A DNA stretch of 64,000 nt, from NCBI RefSeq assembly GCF_958979055.1, contig NC_084886.1, positions 48,625,654-48,689,653 on the forward strand. The letters are read 5' to 3'. The DNA comes from Alnus glutinosa. Taxonomy: Eukaryota; Streptophyta; Magnoliopsida; Fagales; Betulaceae. This document shows, in pieces, positions 1 to 10,159 of the stretch; the first letter of the stretch is position 1, and every line of letters begins with the position of its first letter. The notes under the pieces were generated by a model. The model had not been told where the DNA came from. It searched no databases and was given only the letters and a program-made list of their open reading frames with translations. The translations under genes and the position numbers were made by a program.

Positions 1-1200
1 AGAGCGTTATCTGTTCATAGGCTGGGGAATTGTAGGGTTTATTCTGGGCCGGTAATAGGCTCATTCTGATTGACGAAGCTGAGGGGTGTGTCTTTGTGAT
101 GGCGTCGCATCAAATTTGGATTCACAATGCGAAGGGGTGTGATTTCTATTTGAGTGATTTGTAGGCCGATAATCGAGGAGAGTAGCGGCATGACGTTTGC
201 GCCGTACTGTTTGAGCTATGAAGGTGTAGAGGAGGACTTAAGAGATGCGAGTTTGGATGAGGAGACGGGGAATTGGGCCAATGTGAATGATTTCTGGTTG
301 CTGCGCGCGGTGCAGTCACCAAATTGGTTGCGTCCAGATAGTTAACATTTCAGATTTGGGATGTGGGATTGAAGGCGAGTAGCTTTTGGTTCAACATCTT
401 GTATTTAGTGAGTGTTTGGAGGAGTTTATTTATTTGATTATTTTGGTGCGTTCTTTGTCTTTGTTGTACTTGGTATTTGGATTTATGCAAAATATATGAT
501 TACCATTTTTTTCAGTGCTTCATTTTTGTGATAATGCTTTTAAGTCAAATATGATAGTTACTACTTACTAGTAAGTTTTTGCTATTTGTTAACTAGCTTG
601 ACCATTCTTAGTTCTTAGATATATGTATGTATGAGAGTATTCATAAACTTGTGGTGAAAGGAGTGCACATATTGATAACTAGGAGAAATTTATATAGTAC
701 ATAACTTCCAAATAAGTTAGTCAAATGCAATTCGGAATTAAGCATGTTCTCTTTTAATGGTTTGTGTTTAGGTTTGAACCAAATATGTCTTTTTGATACA
801 ACTCTAAATCCTCTACTGGCTTCTATAGTCCTCTTGACGTGTTTTATTATGATAATGCCTTGCTGATGGATGATTGCTGGTTTGTGGAGGGTGATTTGTC
901 TCTCTTGTCAGGCTTCAGTGGTTCCTCTTGTCTTTGGCTCAGAACAGTTCCTTATTGACAGTTGTCTCAAGGTGCACCAAAAGAGATGTTCACTTAAGAT
1001 TGAAGCTATATGGATGAGAGAGTGAAACTTGAAACTTGAATTGTTAGCGAAGGAATTTAAGAGTTGCATTTGAGTTAATTTTTTCGTTAGAAATGGTTAT
1101 TTTTAATTTTTTGAAGTCCATTTGCGTTAAATTGGTGCTTCCCTTAACTGAATTATATTCCCTGCAATCAACTTTTTCACAATACTAGACATATGACATT
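1..1200. other. Unassigned stretch, no gene recognised
   Basis: An open frame of 63 codons starts at 154, but its product resembles nothing I recognise and there is no flanking splice context. The rest is AT-rich, intron-like or intergenic DNA. It could be intron of the syntaxin gene whose 3' exons begin at 8051, but I found no Habc-domain exon here. Confidence 0.4.
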
Positions 1201-1206
1201 CTGATT

Positions 1207-2150
1207 TTTTTATTTTTTTTTATAAGTAATAAGCCAATCTCATTAAAAGTGTGAGGCATCTCTTAGTACACTGGGAGTATATGAAAGAAAACGCTTAATT
1301 ATTGAAACGAGTAAGGAAATCAAGAAAGCTAAAAGATAAGGGGAACACAAAAGCCGTAGTCCAAAGATATAAAGTGTGATAGAAGGAGTATAAAAGCTCC
1401 TCAGAGGTCTTCTCCACGTCCTCAAATTTCCGATTATTTCTTTCCGTCCATAAGCACCAAAAGAGTCAAATAGGTGCCATTTTCCACACCATGGCACTCC
1501 TCGACCGGCCTGAATACCACCAACAAGCAAGTAGATCAATAAATATCGTGGCATAACTCAAGACAACCCAAAGCGACTGAAAAGAGAATACCACAAAGCA
1601 GAAGCCACATCACAATGGAGAAGAAGATGGTCCACAGACTCTTTCGTCTTCTTGCACATGCTGCATCTATTTATCTCGATAACATGGCGCTTCCTGTGAT
1701 TGTCCAAGGTGATGATCTTTCCAAGAGCCGCTTGCCACGAAAAGAAGGCCGCCCTTGAGGGGGCTTGGGTCCGCCACACATACTTCCAGGGAAAGCGAGT
1801 ACCTATAGGACGAGCCAAGGAGTGGAAAAAAGACTTGACCTTGAATAGGCATTTTTTAGAAGGAACCCATCAAAGCTTGTCTTCGCCGCCTCTTCTAACT
1901 ATAACTGAATGCAACATTTAGAAGAAAGAAGCAAAAACATCCACCTCCCAATCATGCGCTTCTCTAGCAAAGCTCACGTTCCACTGGTTGGAACTACCCA
2001 AAAGCTCTAGGTTATTTGCAACAGAGGCGTCCTTCGCAACGGTGTCCATCTTGCTATCTCTAGAACAAGAAAGGGATGTAGCATTAATGCTTCTCATTTT
2101 AGCCCTTAAGGGAATATAAAATGTTTTCTCAGATTTGAGTTTCCCTGGCA
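1207..2150 (-). mobile_element. 5'-truncated LINE, 3' part (zf-RVT region)
   Basis: Reading leftwards, the element ends in a T-rich stretch on the + strand at about 1207-1222, which is its A tail. It shares the LINE 3' end motif (CTTAT before the A tail, GTATAC-type repeats) with the near-complete copy at 3199-7286. The frame at 1558-1818 (-) encodes the zinc-binding reverse-transcriptase tail domain, with CSMCKKTKESVDHLLLHCD. The frame at 1918-2169 holds an upstream piece including NQWNVSFAREAHDWEVD. The fragments sit in different frames, so the copy is decayed. The right-hand edge is approximate and I found no convincing target duplication. Confidence 0.75.
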
Positions 2151-2248
2151 GTACCTTGTGATATTCCATAACTAAAACTTATCGGTTCTGCTTTCATTGG
2201 TGGCTGCTGGATTGGTTTTTTTAGTAGTCTAAGGGGTGATCTACTCTC

Positions 2249-2365
2249 TTTTTTTTTTTTCTTTTTTTTTTTTAAAGTAATGGCAATTATATTAAAAAGC
2301 GCAAAGGGGCGCAACCCTTATACACGGGAAGTATACAAGAGAGCCCTTAAAAGGGTCGGACAGGA
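2249..2365 (-). mobile_element. Short LINE 3'-end insertion with 14-bp target duplication
   Basis: A T-rich stretch followed by about 90 bases of the LINE 3' UTR (GTATAC and GCGCAACCC motifs, reverse complement). It is bounded by identical GGTGATCTACTCTC copies at 2235-2248 and 2366-2379. This is a severely 5'-truncated target-primed insertion of about 117 bp. Confidence 0.85.
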
Positions 2366-2445
2366 GGTGATCTACTCTCCTTAACTGATTTTATCATTTC
2401 ATGTGCTGAAGCTGTAAAAAGATGTTTTTTGTAGAGAAAGCAATA

Positions 2446-5400
2446 TAAAGTGTTAAGTTTTTAGTGTTGGCAAATTCAGTGTTAAAACATGTTTGGTTGT
2501 AAGTTTTAAGTCTAAGCTTAAGTTTGTACAAAAGTTGAACCAAAACATGAGAATTCAAGTTTATGTATGATGTTCAATGTAGACAGAATGGCTCAGTTGA
2601 TCCCTCGGTCGACCGAGGTGATGCATCCATGCTTCATATAAAAACCTGAGAGCCTCGGTTGACCGAGATAATATAGAGCAGTTTTTATACTTGAAACCCT
2701 AGTGCTCGATCGACCGAGATTGAGCCTCGGTTGATTGAGCCCAACCGCTAGTGTTTTAAAAATAGCTGACTTTGACCTAAAAATCCTATTTTTCCTCCTC
2801 TATATATAAGGATCATAAGACACGTCTTTCAGAAGGAAGAAAGACAGTTTCTTGAGTGTTTTTGTAGAGGTTTATTATTGTTCTTGAGCCTAAACAAATC
2901 AAAACCTTCTCCTACTTTATTCTTAGCCTTTCAAACAACAGAATAGCTTGCAACCATTGGAGTTTCGTTTTGTGAAGCGGACGAGGTTTGTTCATGAAGG
3001 TAATCCATATAGAAGAAGGCCAGAGGTTCTAGAACCACTGCAGTAGGAGATGAATGCTTCGTTTACCGAGGTTATGAGATTGAGTTTTCAGGTTACAAAA
3101 GTTTTGTAAGTAAAACAATCTGTAACATTAAGTCTTTTATAGTGGATGCCTTTGGATTTGGTTGGCTTACGGAGTAGTTTTACTATTTGCTCAGTTCTGC
3201 TTTTGTGGAGGGTGGTGTAGGCGATGAGGTGGAGGATTTGGGCCCGATATCGGTTTTGCCGTTGGCAGTGGAGATGGACGAGGATTCCAGTTCGATTGTG
3301 TCTCCTAGATGGGTGATGGAGAAGGTGAAGGGTTACTACAAACTAATAGGAGTGTCATGTGATCAATTTGAAGACAAACTGTTCGCTTTGTTCGAACTAA
3401 TCGAAGCCAAGCGGGACCAATCGTTGGCAAGGGTTTCCTCAGTATCAGGAGTGAAAGGTCAAAGGGAAATTAAGCGGCTGGATTGTTCCATAAACTATGA
3501 CAAGAAAGGGGTTCAATCGTATAGTAGGAGAGGAAAGGGAAGGGGCTTGTTTTGTGTTAATGATGCTTAAAATTCTATCTTGGAATGTTAGGGGATTAAA
3601 TGAGCTAGACAAGAGATTGCGTATTAAAGGGCTCATCAGAGATTGGAAGGCTAATTTGGTGTGTTTGATGGAGACAAAAATGGAAGTCATTTCTAGAGAG
3701 GTGGTTCGAAGTTTATGGGGTTGTCATCATGTGGATTGGTGTTATATGAGGGCTTGTGGGGCGTCAGGTGGGATTCTAATTATGTGGGATAGGAGGGTTG
3801 TGGAGAAGGTGGATGAATGCGTGGGGCGGTATACTTTAGCTGTTTCGTTGCGTAACGTTAATGATAACTTTTTGTGGGCGTTTGGGGGTGTGTATGGGCC
3901 TAATGATGATGGGGAGAGGAGGGTGCTGTGGGATGAGATGGCTGGTTTGATGAGTTGGTGGGATAGGCCGTGGTGTTTTGGGGGAGATTTCAATGTGGTG
4001 CGGTTTCCAAGTGAGCGTTCTGGAGTTGGTGGTTTTTCTGTTGCTATGGAAGAGTTCTCGGAGTTCATTCATGGGCAGTGTTTGGTGGATCTTCCTCTCA
4101 AAGGAGGGCAGTTCACCTGGTCCAATAATCAGGTTTGGTCTAAAATTGATAGGTTTCTGTTATCACCGGAGTGGGAAGAACATTTCCCGGATGTGTCACA
4201 AAGTCGTTTGCCTCGGCTTTTTTCGGACCATTTTCCCTTGATGTTGGATTGTGGAGTGCATAGAGAAGGGAAAGGATATTTCAAATTTGAAAACATGTGG
4301 CTCAAATCCGATGGTTTTGTAGATCTTGTGCATCGTTGGTGGGAGTCTTATGATTTTCAAGGTCTACCAAGTTTTGTGCTGGCTAATAAGTTGAAAGCTT
4401 TAAAGGTAGATTTGAAGAAATGGAATGCGGAGGTTTTTGGTGATGTGAGGAAGAAGAAGAAGGAACTATTGGAAGGTATTAAAGAGTTGGAGTGTTTTGA
4501 AGAAGATCGGGGGTTAGTGGAGGAGGAGAGGGTTCAGAAGTCAGACATGATCAGAGAGATGGAAAAAACAATCCTGTGCGAGGAGATTAATTGGAGGCAA
4601 AAATCTCGGGCTCTGTGGCTAAAGGAAGGGGATAATAATACTAAATTTTTTCATAGGGTGGCTAATTCCCATAGGAGGCACAATCATGTGGGAGTCTTGA
4701 GGATAAATGGGGCTCTGTCTTCTGATCCGTTGGAAATTAAGGAGCATATTGTGAATTATTATGACTCTCTTTACACCGAGCAGAGTTCGTGGCGGCCTAG
4801 GGTGGATGGGATTTCTTTCTCCTCCATTGATGCGGATGAGTGCCTCTGGTTAGAACGAGGCTTTGAGGAGCAGGAGGTGTGGGAGGTGGTGCGAGAGATG
4901 AATGGGGATAAGGCTCCGGGTCCAGATGGTTTTTCTATGGCGTTCTTTCAGCAATGTTGGGGGGTTCTCAAAAAAGATATTATGGGGGTTTTTTCGGAAT
5001 TTCATAATAGTTGCCAGTTCGAGAAGAGCTTGAATGCTACTTTTGTTTCCCTTATTCCTAAGAAGGCTGATGCGATGGAAGTTAAGGATTTTAGGCCTAT
5101 TAGTTTGGTGGGAGGGGTCTATAAAATTATCTCTAAAGTCCTTGCTAACAGGCTTAAATCAGTGTTGGGAAAAATTATCTCGAGTTCTCAGAATGCTTTT
5201 ATTGGTGGAAGGCAAATCTTGGACTCAGTTCTTATTGCCAATGAATGTTTAGATAGCCAGATACGGTCAGGGGAGGCTGGGTTATTATGCAAACTGGATT
5301 TGGAGAAAGCTTATGATCACGTGAATTGGGATTTCCTTCTTTACATGCTTCAGAGATGTGGGTTTGGGGAGAGGTGGAGGGATTGGATTAAATGTTGCAT

Positions 5401-7479
5401 TTCTACAGTGAAATTTTCCATATTGATTAATGGTACCCCTTATGGTTTCTTTCAGAGTTCGCGGGGGATTAGGCAAGGTGATCCTCTTTCTCCTTTGCTG
5501 TTTGTGGTGGTTATGGAAGCGCTTAGCAGGATGTTGTATGCGTCTATGCATCAAGGCTTGCTGTCAGGTTTCTCTGTGGGCATTAGGGGTAATGAAGCTT
5601 TAGTGGTGAATCACTTATTGTTTGCGGATGATACCTTAATTTTCTGTGGAGCACAAGCCGAGCACGTTCGAAATTTGAGGTGTACCTTCTTATGTTTCGA
5701 AGCGGTGTCAGGGTTGAGGATCAATTTAGGCAAATCCGAATTGGTCCCTGTTGGCGAGGTGGAAGATGTGGAGTCTTTGGCACATATTCTGGGGTGTAGA
5801 ATTGGGTCTTTGCCGATGACCTATTTGGGTATGCCGTTGGGAGCGTCTTTCAAATCTATTTCTATTTGGAATGGGGTTATTGAGAAGGTGGAACGAAGGT
5901 TGGCTAGTTGGAAGAAACTTTATTTATCCAAGGGAGGTAGGATGACTTTGATCCACAGTACTCTCTCTAGCATTCCTTCTTATTATTTATCTTTGTTCCC
6001 TATTCCTGTGAGTGTAGCTAAAAAGCTGGAGCAGCTTCAAAGGAATTTTCTCTGGAATGGTATGGGTGATGAGACTAAATTTCATTTAGTCAATTGGCAT
6101 CGTATTTGTCTTCCAATTAAGGCTGGTGGACTAGGAGTTCGTAATGTTATTAATTTCAATCAAGCCTTATTGGGGAAATGGATCTGAAGGTTTTCTCAGG
6201 AGCGCGATGCTTTGTGGAGATCGGTTATTGAGGTGAAGTATGGGAGTGTAAGGGGAGGTTGGTGTTCTTTACCGGTGACAGGGCCTTATGGTGTCAGTGT
6301 TTGGAAGTTTATTCGTAAGGGGTGGGATAATGTTGCCAAGTTTTTGCGTTATGAGGTGGGTGATGGGTCCCATATTCGCTTTTGGCATGATCTATGGTGT
6401 GGGGATAGGCCTCTCAAGCTCTGTTTTCCAACTTTGTTTACCATTGCGCGTTCTCCTGATGCTTGGGTGGTGGATAATTTGTCTATGGCTCGAGGTGTGG
6501 CTCATTGGAATGTTCTCTTTACGCGCAATGCTCAGGATTGGGAGTTGGAGATGGTGATGTCCTTTTTCGAACAGTTATACTCTACTCGGGTTCGGCATGG
6601 GGAGGTTGATAGGGCGGTGTGGATTCTTTCCAAGAGGAGGAATTTTGAAGTGAAGACCTTCTATAAAGCTTTAGTTTGTCACGAGACGGCTTCTTTTCCT
6701 TGGAAGGGTATATGGCGTGTTAAAGCTCCGAAGCGGGTTGCGTTCTTTGTATGGACAGCAGCTTTAGGGAAGATTTTAACTCATGACAACTTACGAAGGC
6801 GTGGAATTGTGGTGGTTGAGTGGTGTGTTATGTGTAAAAAGTATGGGGAATCCGTTGATCACCTTCTTCTCCATTGTGATGTGGCTCGAGTTGTTTGGAG
6901 TTTTTTTTATGGTTTGTTTGGGGTGGAGTGGGTTATGCCTAGGAGCGTCTTGGACTTATTGAGTGCTTGGGGTACTTTGCTGGGTCGTGGTCCTGCTCAC
7001 CGTGTTTGGAAGCAGGTTCCTCTTTGTGTTTTGTGGGGCTTGTGGCGGGAGAGAAATTCTAGGCTTTTTGAGGATGTGGAGGTTCAGGCTGGGGCTCTTT
7101 GTAGAATTATGCTTAATATGTTGTTTTTTTGGGTGTCGGCGAATGGCATAGGTAGTATGTCGTACGCTGATTTTTTACTTTCTTGTTCGTTTCGGTCCTC
7201 TAATTAGGGGCTCCTTTGTATACTCCCTGTGTACTAGGGTTGCGCCCCTCTGCGCTCTTTAATGAATTCTTACTTATCAAAAAAAAGAGTTCTTCCAATA
7301 GATTTTCTCTTCGTTACTAAAACCTCAGTGTTGATTTGTTTTATACTTGCTTTGATTTTGGTATTGATATCTGTGGTGTTTGGCTTTTAAAGTTGAGAAC
7401 TTTATTAATCTTGATTGTTAAGATTGAGATATTCGTTGTTTGTTACAACTTTGGGTCTAAACTAGAAATTTTCATAAAG
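2446..7479 (+). mobile_element. Solo LTR of a Copia-like element, split by a LINE
   Basis: The LTR runs 2451-7474 with TG...CA ends and is flanked by identical 5-bp duplications, TAAAG at 2446-2450 and 7475-7479. Without the LINE (about 3199-7287) it is roughly 0.9-1 kb. The left part carries palindromic CTCGGTCGACCGAG sequence (2600s) and a TATA-like CTATATATAAGG near 2800. The right part (7288-7474) is the LTR end. No internal domain or second LTR is seen, so this is a recombined solo LTR. Assignment to Copia rests on general LTR character and is less sure than the boundaries. Confidence 0.75.
3199..7286 (+). mobile_element. LINE (plant L1-type), near-complete ORF2, 5' truncated
   Basis: The main frame 3497-6187 (about 896 codons) and the continuing frame 6188-7207 encode one ORF2 polyprotein. 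The apurinic endonuclease comes first: ILSWNVRGLN, LMETKME, GGDFN and SDHFP. Reverse transcriptase follows, with DLEKAYDHVNWDFL, SRGIRQGDPLSPLLF and [12 protein letters not shown], then the zf-RVT domain (CVMCKKYGESVDHLLLHCD, near 6820-6880). A single TGA at 6185-6187, where an Arg or Trp codon is expected after GKWI, interrupts an otherwise open frame. ORF1 (gag-like, CCHC) is missing apart from a possible tail before 3570. The 3' UTR (7208-7280) ends CTTATC plus A tail. The only candidate target duplication is a weak 6-bp AGTTCT (3193-3198, 7288-7293). It interrupts a solo LTR. Confidence 0.93.
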
Positions 7480-8050
7480 GATCTCTGCAACAAAAGTTGT
7501 CTAAAATAGTTTTGCAGGTCTTCTGTTTGCTAGAGCTTCCATGTCAATAACTGGGACAGTGAATAGTTCTTCTGATATTGGGTATCTCTGGTGAACTTTC
7601 TTAAGGTATTCAGATTCTTCTAAGCAAAAGCATGAGGAGATAGCATACTGAATTTGATTTCATGCATCCTTGTAGTCGCACCTATGGTCGTGTTATGATC
7701 AAACAAATATATATAGGAACTTCTTATTAGTAGGAAGTTAGTGTAAGTGCATATTCAATATAATTTTCGAAGTTAACACTTCATCACTGGATAACTCTCT
7801 CTCTTTGTGTGTTGTTCTCTTGGTTCACCTACAAATGCTTCTCCTTCCATCCTTTTCTACTGCATTTAAAAAAGAAGAAGTATGGATCTTTTAATGTTTC
7901 TGGAATTTATCTGTACCTTTCCTCCAATATGCATGTCTGATTAGTTAGGAGGGAGTCATTTATTAGATATCTATTTCCTTTGTTTTTGGGTGGGATGGAC
8001 GGAGTTGGGTTTTATTTCTTATGCCTTGACACGTATTCATTAAACTGCAG
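7480..8050. other. Intron-like DNA upstream of the syntaxin exons
   Basis: AT-rich sequence ending in a good 3' splice site (CTGCAG at 8045-8050). No coding exon, repeat or element recognised. Confidence 0.5.
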
Positions 8051-10159
8051 GCTGCCAAGAAGATCGCCGATAAGCTTGCAAAAGATTTCCAGTCAGTTCT
8101 TAAAGAATTTCAGAAGGTTCAAAGGCTTGCAGCTGAGAGGGAAACAACGTATGCTCCTTTTGTTCCCAATGAAGTTCTTCCATCCAGGTAGTTGTCTCTT
8201 GACACCTTGACTAGTTCTGCATTTTCATATTTCTATGTTTGTAACTGGTCTTCGCGTTGTTGGGGTTAAAGTCTCAAGATGCTGAATAAAGGTGCATTGA
8301 AGGTAACTATCTTTTCTGATACTTGATGGGAAAGAGAGGTGAAAAAGGAGAACTTAAGGAAGGTCTCTCTCTACCTCACAAGCTCTTGGATTCCATGGCT
8401 AAGGCTTACTTTGGTGGATTTTAGGTGAGGGTGGAGGAGTAGGATAGGGATAAGAAGTGAAACCTATTTAATTTTGTAAAAATAAAAAATGGGCATTGCA
8501 TAAGATTTCAGGATGTATGAAGTTTTTTTTTTGATTAGTAAGTGCAAATTTTATTAAAAAACAGCGTAAGACACTCCTAGTATACACGGAGTATACAAAA
8601 AGCAACAGCCTCAACACCGACCCGACCCAAGCACAACCCACAAAAAAACCCAACCCCTAAGCCCCTAAAGCTCACAACCCTCAATTTTATCCAATTGCCT
8701 ATGCTCCTCATCAAGTGCAGAGAGGAAGGCTACAGTTTCTGCCTCTTGCCCCTTATCCCCGAACCCCATTGAAGAGCAAAACATAGACCACTCCAATGGA
8801 GAGATAAACTGGGGACCACCTGCAGAGTTGAGAGGACGAGCTAAAAGGCTGGTAGTGGAACTGTGGAAGCTACTCTTAAATATCAGAGCCAGGTTTCGAT
8901 CCTGGGACCTGTGGGTATGAAGTTGAAAGAAGTTATTACTTAGAAAAATTTGACTGGATTGACAGAACCCAAAATTGTAATTAATGTTTTCCTTTCCAAA
9001 TTTGCCCATATTTCTTGACCCATGTAAATTTATCTAAGGTCATTTTTTGAAGTTCATTTGTTATGGGATGAAGCAAGTATTGATGATGTTACACCTGGCC
9101 AGCATACATCCGGAAATCTTATGCACGGCCGGTATCATCAATTATGTAACTATTTAACCAAATATTTTGTTAAAATTGGGTTGCACAATGCATTGTTAAA
9201 ACTCCACAGATATCCATGAGAATGTCAATTTATTTCTAGGACAGATCAATTAGGCAATATTTAGCGGTGTCAGCAAAGCTTGACCAATTATTTTGTCACG
9301 CACACTCACACTCAGGCATAATGACTACATATTTTTAGCAGTTATCTTTGATCAAATATTTAACTTCCACTCCTTAACTTTGACAAATCATTATGCAGTT
9401 TTGACGCCCATGAGCTGGAGATAAGTTCATCTAGGACTCCTGACCAGCAAGCTCTTCTTCTGGAATCTAAAAGGTCAGCACCGCACCTATCTCTGAATTG
9501 TATGCCTTTCTTTTTTGTTTTGAATTACGGTCTTTCTAATGTATCAAAATTCCCTTTTGTGCTGGAGATGTAGAATAGTGCAACCTCAGTTTCTATTACA
9601 TTTGTGCAGACTAGAGATCGCGCTGTCGGATGTGCAGGTTCATGATCAAGGTGCAACGATTGGTAAGCCCTGTGTTCTTAGTAGTCATATATCTAATTGT
9701 CCCAAGTTTTCACTCTTGGTTTCTTGAAAGCTTTGCATACTCTACAATGATAATGCTAATATGTGTGTTCTTTTTATCCTCTCAGATGACATTAATTCTA
9801 ACATTGAAAGCTCCCATGCTGCAACTTCGGAAGCTGATTCACAACTTGTGAAAGCTTCCAATATCCAAAAATCTGGTTCATCTCTGGTAAAATATGATTA
9901 AAGTGTTTTCTTTTGTTTCGTTTTTTCTATGTTCTTCGAGTCTTATGAAGAGAAAATATGTAGATGCCTAGATCATTAACAGCTAGGTTTTTCCTTTGCT
10001 GGGACTGGGGAAAATTTGTTCCTGAATTATCCAAATTGTTTGTTCAGAGAGTACTAATAAGTCTGATATTAATTTCTAATCACCTGCTTGCAGACGTGTT
10101 TGCTGTTTTTGATCTTCGGAATCGTTCTGCTCATTGTCATCATAGTCATTTTCGCTTGA
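8051..10159 (+). pseudogene. SYP2-type syntaxin (Qa-SNARE), 3' exons, SNARE motif shortened
   Basis: Five exons are supported: 8051-8187, 9399-9473, 9610-9662, 9786-9886 and 10094-10159. All have GT/AG borders and joining phases. They encode the linker after Habc ([29 protein letters not shown]), TPDQQALLLESKR, then VHDQGATIDDINSNIE, and a C-terminal anchor TCLLFLIFGIVLLIVIIV before TGA. Family members (SYP21/22, vacuolar and prevacuolar Qa-SNAREs) have about 44 residues between the Arg and VHDQG, carrying most of the SNARE heptads. Here only about nine remain (LEIALSDVQ), in frame. One Ala is also missing in the [11 protein letters not shown] stretch. I see no Habc exons in the 8 kb upstream. 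Most likely a truncated pseudogene; a transcribed SNARE-less variant is possible. Confidence 0.7.
8525..8914 (-). mobile_element. Chimeric retro-insertion: half tRNA-iMet joined to LINE 3' end
   Basis: Bounded by identical 10-bp duplications GTATGAAGTT (8515-8524 and 8915-8924), inside the syntaxin intron. On the minus strand it starts with about 35 bases equal to the 3' half of plant initiator tRNA-Met, from the anticodon loop to the discriminator base (8915 back to 8881), without the CCA end. A 230-base open stretch follows (product ends ALDEEHRQLDKIEGCEL, unrecognised). It ends in the same GTATAC-containing LINE 3' UTR and A tail as the other copies. The structure fits template switching during target-primed reverse transcription. 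Confidence 0.8.

Noticed and set aside
154-345. 63-codon open frame at the window start
   Set aside because: No recognisable domain, no splice context and no codon pattern distinguishing it from chance.
1207-2169. Target duplication TGACATTCTG/TGATATTCCA for the first LINE fragment
   Set aside because: Too many mismatches to claim.
8881-8915. A tRNA gene or a Copia primer-binding site
   Set aside because: Only the 3' half of the tRNA is present, with no A box or acceptor partner. The match is far longer than a primer site and lies inside a dated LINE insert.
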